Of a stretch of DNA of 64,000 nucleotides, positions 34,984 to 43,317 are shown piece by piece. Where the stretch lies: contig NZ_JAGGLD010000001.1 in assembly GCF_017874255.1 (NCBI RefSeq), positions 496,001 to 560,000 on the forward strand. The letters are read 5' to 3'. Made by a program: the position numbers and the translations under genes. Below the pieces are notes generated by a model that was not told where the DNA came from, ran no database searches, and saw only the letters and a list, made by a program, of their open reading frames with translations. Each line of letters opens with the position of its first letter. Position 1 is the stretch's first letter. This DNA comes from Paenibacillus shirakamiensis (lineage in GTDB: Bacteria > Bacillota > Bacilli > Paenibacillales > Paenibacillaceae).

Positions 34984-35025
34984 AAAGCCCTCTTCAGCCG
35001 TACACAGGTTGAGGGCTTTTTTTGA
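34984..35025 (+). terminator. Terminator after fur
   Basis: AAAGCCCTC (34984-34992) pairs with GAGGGCTTT (35011-35019), then more T residues. Confidence 0.85.
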
Positions 35026-35122
35026 GTCATTGCCACACATAAGTAAGTCTACTTGTCTATATACTGAATTAGAGAGACAGCGAAGGCGCTCCTAGATTTA
35101 GTAGTAGAAATGAGGTGACAAG

Positions 35123-35359
35123 ATGATTATTTCTGTACGGGTATGGCTTAGAATGATCAAGTTGATTCTGATATTTTTGGTGCTTTCTTTTCTTTTTTAT
35201 AAAATGATGGGATGGCTCGATGTGATGACCTTTCCGTCAGATAAATACGGAACTCCAGAAGGCTCAGCTGTTAAAGCTTTTCATCACGATGAGCTTACAC
35301 AAGGGGAAGGAGATTCCATTGTGGAGAGGCTCAAGATGTTCTATTGGTATGGGGAGTAG
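35123..35359 (+). CDS. yqzK: DUF4227 (YqzK) membrane protein
   Basis: A 78-aa protein with one membrane helix (LILIFLVLSFLFYKMMGWL) and a C-terminal part ending ERLKMFYWYGE, the YqzK/DUF4227 form. Its position between fur and xerD is the same in B. subtilis. GAGGTGAC lies before ATG. Function unknown. Confidence 0.8.
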   Translation: MIISVRVWLRMIKLILIFLVLSFLFYKMMGWLDVMTFPSDKYGTPEGSAVKAFHHDELTQGEGDSIVERLKMFYWYGE

Positions 35360-35437
35360 TAGTGATAGCAACAAGGTACCCATGAGTTATCGCTATTTCA
35401 TAATGTATTCTAATCATAAAAGTGAGGAGGGAATGCA

Positions 35438-36334
35438 TTGAAAGAGCAGATCGCCTCTTTTTTAGACTATCTAAGAAATCATAAAGGGAGAAGCGAAGCG
35501 ACCCTTACATCATACCAAAGTGACTTAGAGAAATTCTCTGAAAATATGGAGCAAAATGGCTGTGTTCGTGTGGATCAGATCACTAGGGTACAGTTAGCCG
35601 CCTATTTTAATGGGTTATTTCAGGCTGGACGAGCTTCGGCCTCTGTTACTCGGGCTTCCGTGTCTCTGCGTTCTTTTTTTCGCTATTTAGCTATGCAGCG
35701 CCTGATCGCCTATGATCCGATGATTTCGGTGGAGCTTCCCAAGGTAGTAAAGAACCCACCACAGATTCTGAGTCTGGAAGAGGTCAAAAGGCTTCTGTCT
35801 ACTCCAGATGCATCTACTTCTGCGGGACTAAGGGATCAGGCTATGTTAGAATTGTTATATGGTACAGGTCTAAGAGTATCCGAGCTCATTGCGCTGCGGG
35901 TGTCCGATGTAGATTTATTTCTAAAGTTTGTTCGCCCTGCGGAAGATACAGGTAAAGAACGGATAGTTCCTTTTGGAGAGACGACACGTCACAAGCTTGA
36001 AGCTTATTTGGAGAGAGGGCGCCCAGAGCTAGCTAATCCCGAATCTACCGCTTTATTTGTGAGTCGATTTGGGGATAGCATGTCCCGGCAAGCCTTTTGG
36101 AAGTTGATGAAAAAGGTGGCGGCAGAAGCGAACATATCCACTGAAATTACACCTCATACGCTTCGCCATTCTTTCGCTTCACATTTGCTGGACAGTGGCG
36201 CTGATCTCCGTTCGGTTCAAGAAATGCTCGGTCATACAGCACCGATCTCGACTCAGGCATACTTGAGTAAATCCAAAGAAAGCTTGCGAACGGTCTATCA
36301 GCATCATCATCCCAGGGCGAAGCCCGAGACCTAA
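35438..36334 (+). CDS. xerD: XerD-type tyrosine recombinase, with altered catalytic lysine region
   Basis: A 298-aa recombinase with SAM-like N-domain (GRSEATLTSYQSDLEKF) and catalytic domain: Arg in LLYGTGLRVSELIAL, HTLRHSFASHLL (H and R), LGHTAPISTQAYLSK (His and nucleophile Tyr), and the XerD C-terminus ending VYQHHHPRA. Normally XerC/XerD resolve chromosome dimers at dif. Here the usual GKGxKER loop reads EDTGKER, so the family's catalytic Lys position carries Asp. TTG start follows GAGGAGG. Locus and length fit XerD of Bacillales. Confidence 0.88.
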   Translation: MKEQIASFLDYLRNHKGRSEATLTSYQSDLEKFSENMEQNGCVRVDQITRVQLAAYFNGLFQAGRASASVTRASVSLRSFFRYLAMQRLIAYDPMISVELPKVVKNPPQILSLEEVKRLLSTPDASTSAGLRDQAMLELLYGTGLRVSELIALRVSDVDLFLKFVRPAEDTGKERIVPFGETTRHKLEAYLERGRPELANPESTALFVSRFGDSMSRQAFWKLMKKVAAEANISTEITPHTLRHSFASHLLDSGADLRSVQEMLGHTAPISTQAYLSKSKESLRTVYQHHHPRAKPET

Positions 36335-36394
36335 GCATGCCTGCTACATAATCACAGACGATTACAGAAGATATGAAATGGAGCGATTACGAAG

Positions 36395-37219
36395 ATGACT
36401 ACATTAAACCAAGGAATCATTCAAGAAGCCGCAGATTACATCAAACAACAATCCGGAGCGATACCTGAGGTGGGATTAATTTTAGGCTCAGGACTCGGTG
36501 TATTAGCTGATCATATTGAAAATCCGATTACGATCGATTATAGTGACATTCCACATTTTCCTAAGTCCACGGTAGAAGGGCATGCAGGAGAATTGATCTT
36601 GGGCACCGTCGGTGGTCGTCAAGTTGTTCTCATGAAGGGCAGATTTCATATGTATGAGGGATATGGTCCAGAGATTACTGCATTCCCAGTACGTGTGATG
36701 AAAGAGCTTGGCGTGAGCAAACTGCTTGTAACGAATGCAGCTGGTGGAATAAATACCTCCTTTAGACCAGGAGATCTTATGTTGATCTCGGATCATTTGA
36801 ATCTAACAGGGACTAGCCCGCTTATTGGGGCTAATGATAATAACCTCGGTCCACGATTCCCAGATATGTCCGAGGCTTACAGCCGTCGTCTACGCAGTTT
36901 GGCTCGTGATGTAGCCGGTGAGCTGAACATTACTTTGCAAGAGGGAGTCTACGCCGGGTTATTGGGTCCTGCCTATGAGACGCCAGCTGAAATCGTGATG
37001 CTGCGTACTATAGGTGCGGATGCTGTAGGTATGTCGACGGTATCCGAAGTTATTGTAGCTCGTCATACCGGGATAGAAGTGATCGGAATTTCATGTATTA
37101 GCAACATGGCATCTGGCATTCTGGATCAACCTCTCTCTCATAGTGAAGTGATGGAGACGACCGAATTGGTGCGTGAGAAATTCCTGGGTTTAGTATTAAC
37201 GCTAATTCCAAAGCTATAG
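36395..37219 (+). CDS. punA: Purine nucleoside phosphorylase
   Basis: A 274-aa trimeric-type PNP: VGLILGSGLGVLAD, STVEGHAGELILG, LMKGRFHMYEGY, LLVTNAAGGINTSFRPGDLM, YAGLLGPAYETPAEI and TVSEVIVARHTGIEVIGIS are all conserved blocks of the family. It cleaves guanosine and inosine nucleosides with phosphate for purine salvage. The deoB/drm gene that lies between xerD and this gene in B. subtilis is absent. Confidence 0.95.
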   Translation: MTTLNQGIIQEAADYIKQQSGAIPEVGLILGSGLGVLADHIENPITIDYSDIPHFPKSTVEGHAGELILGTVGGRQVVLMKGRFHMYEGYGPEITAFPVRVMKELGVSKLLVTNAAGGINTSFRPGDLMLISDHLNLTGTSPLIGANDNNLGPRFPDMSEAYSRRLRSLARDVAGELNITLQEGVYAGLLGPAYETPAEIVMLRTIGADAVGMSTVSEVIVARHTGIEVIGISCISNMASGILDQPLSHSEVMETTELVREKFLGLVLTLIPKL

Positions 37220-37263
37220 TCTCGTTAGTAAGGTTAGAAGAAACATAGACTCCATAAATTAAG

Positions 37264-37311
37264 AAGCAGATGTCCTATCGGGAATTTCCGAGGGATGTCT
37301 GCTTTTTTTAT
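37264..37311 (+). terminator. Terminator after punA
   Basis: AAGCAGA (37264-37270) pairs with TCTGCTT (37298-37304), with a further inner TCC/GGGA helix, followed by a T-tract. Confidence 0.75.
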
Positions 37312-37321
37312 AGATTCACAG

Positions 37322-37351
37322 GAATATTCTGGACAGCATGGGACAATACTA
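37322..37351 (+). promoter_or_regulatory. Forespore (sigma-F/G-like) promoter of dacF
   Basis: GAATA (37322-37326), 18-bp spacer, AATACTA (37345-37351) resembles GHATR-N18-CATNHTA with one mismatch. dacF is a forespore gene in B. subtilis. Confidence 0.35.
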
Positions 37352-37388
37352 AGCTATCAGAGTTTAAGTTTTGAGAGGAGATAGAGGG

Positions 37389-38576
37389 ATGAATAAAAAG
37401 TGGATTTCTTTTGCTTTAGCTATTCTTTTGACCTTTACAGCGATGCTGCCCATAGGATTTGCGAAAGGGGAAGCACCAGCGCAGCCTAATGCTAATACCG
37501 AACTAGCACCGAGTGCAAGTTCCGCTGTGTTGATGGATGCAGATACAGGCACGGTATTATTCGAGAAAAAAAGTCATGATAAGCTGCCTCCGGCAAGCAT
37601 TACCAAAATTATGACGATGTTACTTACCGTCGAAGCTATTGACAAAGGCACAATTAAGTTGACCGACAAAGTAAAGGCAAGTGAATATGCTTCTTCAATG
37701 GGTGGTTCACAAATCTTCTTGGAGCCCGGCGAAGAGATGACGGTGGATGAGATGCTGAAGGGCATTGCCATGGCATCAGGGAATGATGCCTCTGTCGCTA
37801 TGGCTGAGAAGCTTGGAGGTTCTGAGCCTCAATTCGTGGCGATGATGAATACGCGAGCTGCTGAACTAGGGATGAAAGATACACATTTTGCGAACTGCAA
37901 TGGTCTGCCTACGGCCGATCACTACTCTTCCGCCCATGACATAGCTGTGATGAGCCGGGAACTGCTCAAACATAAACAGATTACTAAATATACAGGGGCG
38001 TATCAGGATTATCTCCGCAAAGATTCAGCGAAGCCTTTCTGGCTTGTGAATACGAACAAGTTAGTTCGGTTCTATACAGGAGCGGATGGTTTGAAGACGG
38101 GCTATACATCAGAAGCTAAATTCTGCCTTTCAGCTACAGCAAAAAGAGAGGGACTACGCCTAATCGCTGTTGTTTTGGGTGAACCCAATACCAAAATCCG
38201 CAACAGCGAAGTGGGCAACATGTTCGATTTCGCATTTTCCCAATTTGCGGTGAAGTCTCTTTTCAAAAAGGGAGATGTCATAGGTACGGTTCAAGTGCAA
38301 AAAGGAGATACCCAAGAACTGCAATTAGCAGCTTCACATCCCTATAGCGTGCTGGTGAAGAAATCTTCCTCAAATGAGAAGATCACTCACAAGCTCATTG
38401 CTCCTGCAACCATTTCCGCCCCGGTGAAAGAGAATCAGCTAATCGGGAAATTAGTCGTATATCAAGGTGACCATGTCATCAAAGAGTATGATCTACGTGC
38501 TACATCGCCTATTGAGAAAGCAAGCTGGTGGACGCTCTTCAAACGGACCACATCCAAACTGTTTTTTGTAGATTGA
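37389..38576 (+). CDS. dacF: D-alanyl-D-alanine carboxypeptidase DacF
   Basis: A 395-aa penicillin-binding protein with signal peptide (WISFALAILLTFTAMLPIGF), catalytic SxxK in ASITKIMTMLL, SGND as the SxN motif, KTG in DGLKTGYT and a C-terminal beta-rich domain. It trims stem peptides of peptidoglycan; location before spoIIAA identifies the sporulation paralogue DacF. ATG 37389 follows GGAGATAGAGGG; the upstream TTG at 37371 overlaps that site. Confidence 0.9.
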   Translation: MNKKWISFALAILLTFTAMLPIGFAKGEAPAQPNANTELAPSASSAVLMDADTGTVLFEKKSHDKLPPASITKIMTMLLTVEAIDKGTIKLTDKVKASEYASSMGGSQIFLEPGEEMTVDEMLKGIAMASGNDASVAMAEKLGGSEPQFVAMMNTRAAELGMKDTHFANCNGLPTADHYSSAHDIAVMSRELLKHKQITKYTGAYQDYLRKDSAKPFWLVNTNKLVRFYTGADGLKTGYTSEAKFCLSATAKREGLRLIAVVLGEPNTKIRNSEVGNMFDFAFSQFAVKSLFKKGDVIGTVQVQKGDTQELQLAASHPYSVLVKKSSSNEKITHKLIAPATISAPVKENQLIGKLVVYQGDHVIKEYDLRATSPIEKASWWTLFKRTTSKLFFVD

Positions 38577-38605
38577 TAGGAGTTTTCTTCTAGTTTTGTC
38601 GGGGT

Positions 38606-38635
38606 GCAGGAATCGTCCTTCGCATTGTAGAATGA
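38606..38635 (+). promoter_or_regulatory. Sigma-H promoter of the spoIIA operon
   Basis: GCAGGAATC (38606-38614), 12-bp spacer, GTAGAATGA (38627-38635) fits the sigma-H consensus RnAGGAwww-N11/12-RnnGAATww almost fully. In B. subtilis spoIIA is driven by sigma-H with Spo0A~P. Confidence 0.8.
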
Positions 38636-38667
38636 GTGTTCATTGTCAGAGAGGAGAGTGAACAGAC

Positions 38668-39021
38668 GTGAATTTGAAAATGGAGCTGGAAAAGCATAGG
38701 GATGCGCTTATCGTGAGACTCAGCGGAGAACTGGATCATCATACAGCCGAATCCGTTAGGCTTAAGCTCGATGAAGAGATTTTGAGAGGGCGCTGTAGAC
38801 ATATCGTGTTCAGTCTGAAAGCTCTGGAATTCATGGATAGCTCAGGTTTGGGGGTTATTCTTGGCAGATACAAGCTGATTAAGCAAAAGGGAGGCCGTAT
38901 GGCTGTCTGTGATGTAAATGCTTCAGTCTATCGACTGTTTGACATGTCAGGATTATTTAAGATTATGCCTGTTTTTGATAATGAGGGCCTCGCTCTCTCT
39001 GAACTGGAGGTGGCCTTATGA
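38668..39021 (+). CDS. spoIIAA: Anti-sigma-F factor antagonist SpoIIAA
   Basis: A 117-aa STAS protein with the phosphorylatable serine in [16 protein letters not shown] and [14 protein letters not shown] near the end. Unphosphorylated SpoIIAA frees sigma-F from SpoIIAB in the forespore. GTG start follows GAGAGGAG. Its stop overlaps the spoIIAB start by 4 bp. Confidence 0.96.
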   Translation: MNLKMELEKHRDALIVRLSGELDHHTAESVRLKLDEEILRGRCRHIVFSLKALEFMDSSGLGVILGRYKLIKQKGGRMAVCDVNASVYRLFDMSGLFKIMPVFDNEGLALSELEVAL

Positions 39022-39470
39022 CGGATGCAACTCGCAATTTCATGAAGCTGCAATTTGCTGCCAAATCGGAAAATGAATCGTTTGCCCGTGTAGCAGTCGC
39101 TGCATTTGTCACACAGCTCGATCCAACCATGGATGAAATTACAGATTTGAAGACCGTAGTATCGGAGGCGGTAACGAACTGTATCATTCATGGCTATGAT
39201 AGCGATGCTGAAGGTATTGTCTATATTGAAGTAGCTATTGAACAGGATGTTGTCTCTTTGACGATTGAAGACAAGGGACGGGGGATTGAGGATATGGAAC
39301 TCGCCAAACAGCCGCTGTATACCTCCAAGCCTGAACTTGAGCGTTCTGGCATGGGTTTTACCATTATGGAGAATTTCATGGATGAATTCGAGTTGATCAG
39401 TGATATCGACGGCGGGACGTCGATCCGCATGAAGAAGAGGATTGAATCCAAGAAAGCTCTATACAATTAG
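39018..39470 (+). CDS. spoIIAB: Anti-sigma-F factor and serine kinase SpoIIAB
   Basis: A 150-aa GHKL kinase: N-box [16 protein letters not shown]1 box [13 protein letters not shown]2 region [18 protein letters not shown] and C-terminal GGTSIRMKK. It binds and inhibits sigma-F and phosphorylates SpoIIAA. GGAGGTGG sits 5 nt before ATG, inside the spoIIAA end. Confidence 0.96.
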   Translation: MTDATRNFMKLQFAAKSENESFARVAVAAFVTQLDPTMDEITDLKTVVSEAVTNCIIHGYDSDAEGIVYIEVAIEQDVVSLTIEDKGRGIEDMELAKQPLYTSKPELERSGMGFTIMENFMDEFELISDIDGGTSIRMKKRIESKKALYN

Positions 39471-39481
39471 GGGTTGGATAT

Positions 39482-40237
39482 ATGGGTGCCGATGTGAAAG
39501 TGACCTCTCAGAATTACTTAGATGATGCTGAAGTTAAACGTCTGATTGCCCTGAGTCAGTCAGGGGACACGGTGGCTAGAGACACGTTGGTGAACTCTAA
39601 TATTCGTCTGGTCTGGTCGGTTGTACAGCGATTCATGAATCGGGGCTATGATCCAGAAGATCTGTTCCAAATCGGATGCATCGGATTGCTTAAATCTGTA
39701 GATAAGTTCGATTTGAGTTATGATGTCAAATTCTCCACATATGCGGTACCTATGATTATCGGAGAAATTCAGCGATTTCTTAGAGATGATGGCACACTGA
39801 AAGTGAGCCGTTCTCTTAAAGAAATGGCGAACAAAGTTCGGAAAAAGAAAGATGAATTAGCCAAAATCCTCAATCGTCTGCCTACAATTAAGGAAGTAGC
39901 GGATTCGTTAGAGGTAACTCCGGAAGAAGTCGTCTTTGCCCAGGAGGCGAACAAACCTCCAGCATCAATTCATGAGACCGTCTTCGAGAATGACGGGGAT
40001 CCCATTACCCTCATGGATCAGATTGCAGATGAATCTCAGGATCGATGGTTCGATAAGTTAGCTCTGCATGAAGCTTTAGATGGACTGAGTGAACGGGAGC
40101 GGCTTATTGTCTACCTTCGATATTACCGAGATCAAACACAGTCTGAGGTAGCGAGTAGGCTTGGAATATCACAAGTGCAGGTGTCCCGGCTTGAGAAGAA
40201 GATACTCCAAAATATAAAAGATCAAATTGCACAATGA
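39482..40237 (+). CDS. sigF: RNA polymerase sigma-F factor
   Basis: A 251-aa sigma-70 family factor of the sporulation group. Region 2 reads NIRLVWSVVQRFMNRGYDPE and DLFQIGCIGLLKSVDKFDLS; region 3 follows SFKL-type helix LRDDGTLKVSRSLKEMA; region 4.2 ends SEVASRLGISQVQVSRLEKK. It drives early forespore genes. It follows spoIIAB after 11 nt. GGGGTTGG precedes ATG as a weak ribosome site. Confidence 0.96.
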   Translation: MGADVKVTSQNYLDDAEVKRLIALSQSGDTVARDTLVNSNIRLVWSVVQRFMNRGYDPEDLFQIGCIGLLKSVDKFDLSYDVKFSTYAVPMIIGEIQRFLRDDGTLKVSRSLKEMANKVRKKKDELAKILNRLPTIKEVADSLEVTPEEVVFAQEANKPPASIHETVFENDGDPITLMDQIADESQDRWFDKLALHEALDGLSERERLIVYLRYYRDQTQSEVASRLGISQVQVSRLEKKILQNIKDQIAQ

Positions 40238-40255
40238 ATGAGAGTTGGAATACAG

Positions 40256-40289
40256 CGTATCGCAGATCGACTATGCGATGCGTTTTTTT
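40256..40289 (+). terminator. Terminator after sigF
   Basis: CGTATCGCA (40256-40264) pairs with TGCGATGCG (40274-40282) with one mismatch, followed by seven T. It separates spoIIA from spoVA. Confidence 0.85.
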
Positions 40290-40343
40290 GCATTCATTTA
40301 GGGAAAGTATGTGCCCAGTGGAGCTTATTTGTAGAGGAAATAA

Positions 40344-40373
40344 GAGTAAAAAAAGGGATCACGATGCATACTA
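40344..40373 (+). promoter_or_regulatory. Sigma-G-like promoter of the spoVA operon
   Basis: GAGTA (40344-40348), 18-bp spacer, CATACTA (40367-40373). The -10 matches CATNHTA exactly; the -35 deviates at one base. spoVA is a sigma-G operon in B. subtilis. Confidence 0.55.
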
Positions 40374-40402
40374 GGTTCATTCATAGAAAGGAGTGATTGT
40401 AA

Positions 40403-41032
40403 TTGGCTCCCACGATTTATTTGCGATTACGCAAAAATGTAAGGTTGCCAGCAGGGATGTCTGTGCATCTTGGGGATATCGCACAAATTTTAGCACCTTC
40501 AGAGAATGAACAAATATTAAAGAATATCGTGCTGGATCGACCTGAAGTACAGGATGGGAATCGGATGATCATGGATTTGCTCTATATCATTGCTCGTATT
40601 CATGAAGTAATTCCCGATTGTAATGTTGAATACATTGGCGAACCTCAAACCTTGGTGGAAATCGCCAAAGACGAGAAGAAACCTTCCAAAATTTTGTTTG
40701 TATTGGTGTGGTTACTCCTGTTTTTTGGTTCTGTACTTACGATTATGAATTTTCATGAAGATGTAAGTATGCCCAAAGTTCAGATACGATTGGTAGAGAT
40801 GATCACGGGTAAGAGAGATGAACATCCTTATTTGTTCCAAGGTGCGTATTCCATTGGTATTGGACTTGGGATGGTTATTTTCTTTAATCATATTTTTAAG
40901 AAGAAGTGGAATGAAGAACCGACGCCGCTTGAGGTGGAAATGTACCTGTATCAAGAAAATATGAATCAATATGTCATCTCCGAAGAATTTAGGAAGTCGG
41001 TACACGAGCCGATCAAGGAACAATCCGAGTGA
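40403..41032 (+). CDS. spoVAA: Stage V sporulation protein AA
   Basis: A 209-aa protein with a soluble N-terminal domain (PTIYLRLRKNVRLPAG) and two membrane helices (ILFVLVWLLLFFGSVLTI and AYSIGIGLGMVIFFNHIF). This is the SpoVAA layout; the SpoVA complex moves Ca-dipicolinate in spores. TTG start follows AAAGGAGTG. The stop TGA overlaps the next ATG. Confidence 0.9.
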   Translation: MAPTIYLRLRKNVRLPAGMSVHLGDIAQILAPSENEQILKNIVLDRPEVQDGNRMIMDLLYIIARIHEVIPDCNVEYIGEPQTLVEIAKDEKKPSKILFVLVWLLLFFGSVLTIMNFHEDVSMPKVQIRLVEMITGKRDEHPYLFQGAYSIGIGLGMVIFFNHIFKKKWNEEPTPLEVEMYLYQENMNQYVISEEFRKSVHEPIKEQSE

Positions 41033-41457
41033 TGGCGCTAGTTTATGGTCCTATTCTTATTTTTCTTGGATTAGCGGGTGGAGTAGCCGTAGGGGCCGGC
41101 GTAATAGCTCTTTTCGTTGTTTTGGATATCATCCCAAGGTTAGCTCAGCTAACCCGCTCCTACGATAAAGTGCACTGGTACGAAGGGGCTATGGTCTGTG
41201 GATCATTTCTAGGAACCATAATGGATTTCTGGAATGTTCGGTTCTATTTGAACTGGGGATTGATTACAAGCTTTGTAGGTCTACTAAATGGCATATTTAT
41301 TGGAATGTTCGCCGCAGCTTTAACCGAAGTTTTGAATGTATTACCGATATTGGCTAAACGACTTCATATGCAAAAGTATGTACTTGGGTTACTGCTAGCT
41401 ATGGTATTTGGTAAAGTAGCAGGTTCCTTATTCGAGTGGTTTATTTATCAGCCTTAA
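41032..41457 (+). CDS. spoVAB: Stage V sporulation protein AB
   Basis: A 141-aa polytopic membrane protein (YGPILIFLGLAGGVAVGAG, FLGTIMDFWNVRFYLNWG, GLLNGIFIGMFAAALTEVLN) of the SpoVAB family. ATG 41032 overlaps the spoVAA stop; a GTG at 41029 would add one residue. The next gene is spoVAF rather than spoVAC. Confidence 0.9.
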   Translation: MALVYGPILIFLGLAGGVAVGAGVIALFVVLDIIPRLAQLTRSYDKVHWYEGAMVCGSFLGTIMDFWNVRFYLNWGLITSFVGLLNGIFIGMFAAALTEVLNVLPILAKRLHMQKYVLGLLLAMVFGKVAGSLFEWFIYQP

Positions 41458-41479
41458 AGGCAGAAGGGGTGAAGTGCTC

Positions 41480-43213
41480 ATGCATGACGAAGATATGCAA
41501 ATTCAAGATGATCTTCCTGGGCCGGTTCCCGGAAGTACAAGTACAGGAGATGAGCCCAGTTCTCCTGAATCTAAGTCTACTGGAGAAGATAGGGCATCAT
41601 CCCAAGAGCACACGAAGCAAGCTAAAGAAGATGCCCCTTTAAGGGAATCAGCTAGTTCATCTTCAAACTCCTCTGCTACAGGGACTTCAAAAAAAGAAGC
41701 AGAACAATCGGAAAATATAGAAGAGTCCATCGTGTATTGGCAGGGTAAAGATGAAGTCAGTGACCAATTAGAAGTAACCAAAGAGACGCTGACTCAAGTG
41801 ATGGGACTAGGTGAAAGTTTTGACGTGGATTTTCGTGAAATGGCTTTTGGCGGTCGAAAGACAGGACTGCTCTTTATTAATAGCTTCGCGAAGGACAATA
41901 TCATCCAAGAGATTATCAAACGCTTAACTTACCTTACACCGGAGTCTTTATCTAGCGGAGCAGTAGATGCCTTCTTCAGTTGTTATATTCCACACATGCA
42001 GGTCGAGAAGATAGACAAGCTGAGCAGTGTATTAAATAAGGTGCTTACCGGCAATAGCGCCCTCTTCATTGAGGGAGAAAACACAGCGATTGTGATGGAT
42101 ACCCGGACCTTTCCTGTGCGTGGACCCGAAGAGCCATCGCTTGAGCGAGTGGTTCGGGGGGCCAGAGATGGCTTCACTGAGACGTTACTTTCCAATGTGG
42201 CTCTCATTCGGCGACGGTTACGGGATCCGGGTCTAAAATTTGAAGTACTCCAAGTGGGCCGAAGAACACGTATGGACGTAAGTATCGCTTATATCGATGA
42301 TATTGTAGATAAAATTCAGGTAGAAAGCATACGAACCAAGATTAAAGCGATCGACATCGATGGTATCCCTTTGGCAGATAAACAACTCGAAGAAGCCGTT
42401 GTAGGAAAAGGATGGAATCCCTATCCGCTCGTACGTTATTCGGAACGTCCTGACGTCGTGGCTTCTCATCTGCTAGAAGGTCGACTCGTCCTTTTGGTGG
42501 ATACCTCACCCAGTGCGATGATTTTGCCGACGACCTTCTTTGATTTGTGTCAGCATGCGGAGGAGAATCGACAGACAGCTACGATGGGAACTTATTTAAG
42601 ATGGGTGAGATTCTGTGGAATATTAGCCTCCTTGTTCCTGCTCCCCCTTTGGCTACTCATGGTTGTACATCCTGAACTTAAACCTCCAGCACTTTCGTTC
42701 ATTGGTCCTCAAGCGCAAGCGAAAATCCCTTTGATTATGCAGTTTCTTCTTGTGGAATTTGGAGTGGATTTGATGCGCATGGCTGCCGTTCATACCCCTA
42801 CTCCTTTGGCATCTGCCATGGGTTTAATCGCTGCCATTCTCGTGGGGGATATCGCTGTAAAAACAGGCCTTTTTGTCAATGAGGTGGTACTGTATATGGC
42901 GGTGGCAGCGATAGGGATGTTCGCCACGCCGAGTTATGAATTGGGACTTGCAAATCGGTTAATTCGATTGTTCCTTCTTGTCGCTGTAGCTATTTTCGGA
43001 GCCCCTGGACTAGTCGGAGGGGTAACGCTGTTTATATTGCTGCTGACTATTCGTCGTTCGTACAACTCTTCGTATTTGTGGCCGTTCATTCCATTTAATG
43101 CAAAAGCATTATTGTCTGTTTTGATCAGGGTTCCCGTCCTTTATGCCAAACAGCGCCCGTCTTTCAACAAAACTAGAGATAACACCCGTCTGAAAGTGAA
43201 AAAAGAGAAGTAA
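41480..43213 (+). CDS. spoVAF: Spore germination protein SpoVAF (GerA-A family)
   Basis: A 577-aa GerA/SpoVAF-type protein: N-terminal soluble domain with TGLLFINSFAKDNIIQEII, GENTAIVMDTRTFPVRGPEEP and VVRGARDGFTETLLSN, then about five membrane helices from residue 380 on. An N-terminal extension of about 75 residues is hydrophilic and low in complexity, rich in Ser, Glu and Thr. SpoVAF acts with SpoVA in germination. ATG 41480 is 7 nt after GGGGTGA. spoVAC, spoVAD and spoVAE are missing between AB and AF. Confidence 0.9.
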   Translation: MHDEDMQIQDDLPGPVPGSTSTGDEPSSPESKSTGEDRASSQEHTKQAKEDAPLRESASSSSNSSATGTSKKEAEQSENIEESIVYWQGKDEVSDQLEVTKETLTQVMGLGESFDVDFREMAFGGRKTGLLFINSFAKDNIIQEIIKRLTYLTPESLSSGAVDAFFSCYIPHMQVEKIDKLSSVLNKVLTGNSALFIEGENTAIVMDTRTFPVRGPEEPSLERVVRGARDGFTETLLSNVALIRRRLRDPGLKFEVLQVGRRTRMDVSIAYIDDIVDKIQVESIRTKIKAIDIDGIPLADKQLEEAVVGKGWNPYPLVRYSERPDVVASHLLEGRLVLLVDTSPSAMILPTTFFDLCQHAEENRQTATMGTYLRWVRFCGILASLFLLPLWLLMVVHPELKPPALSFIGPQAQAKIPLIMQFLLVEFGVDLMRMAAVHTPTPLASAMGLIAAILVGDIAVKTGLFVNEVVLYMAVAAIGMFATPSYELGLANRLIRLFLLVAVAIFGAPGLVGGVTLFILLLTIRRSYNSSYLWPFIPFNAKALLSVLIRVPVLYAKQRPSFNKTRDNTRLKVKKEK

Positions 43214-43317
43214 TCCGTCTGATAAATAACACAAATCAAATGCGCAAAAATCCATTATTCTGGACAGGTATGTTTGCTATACTAATGTCAAAATCAGATA
43301 TATCGGAGGATTGCCAG

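Noticed and set aside
43261-43283. TGGACA as -35 of the lysA promoter
   Set aside because: Spacing of 11 bp is too short; the extended -10 alone is the better explanation.
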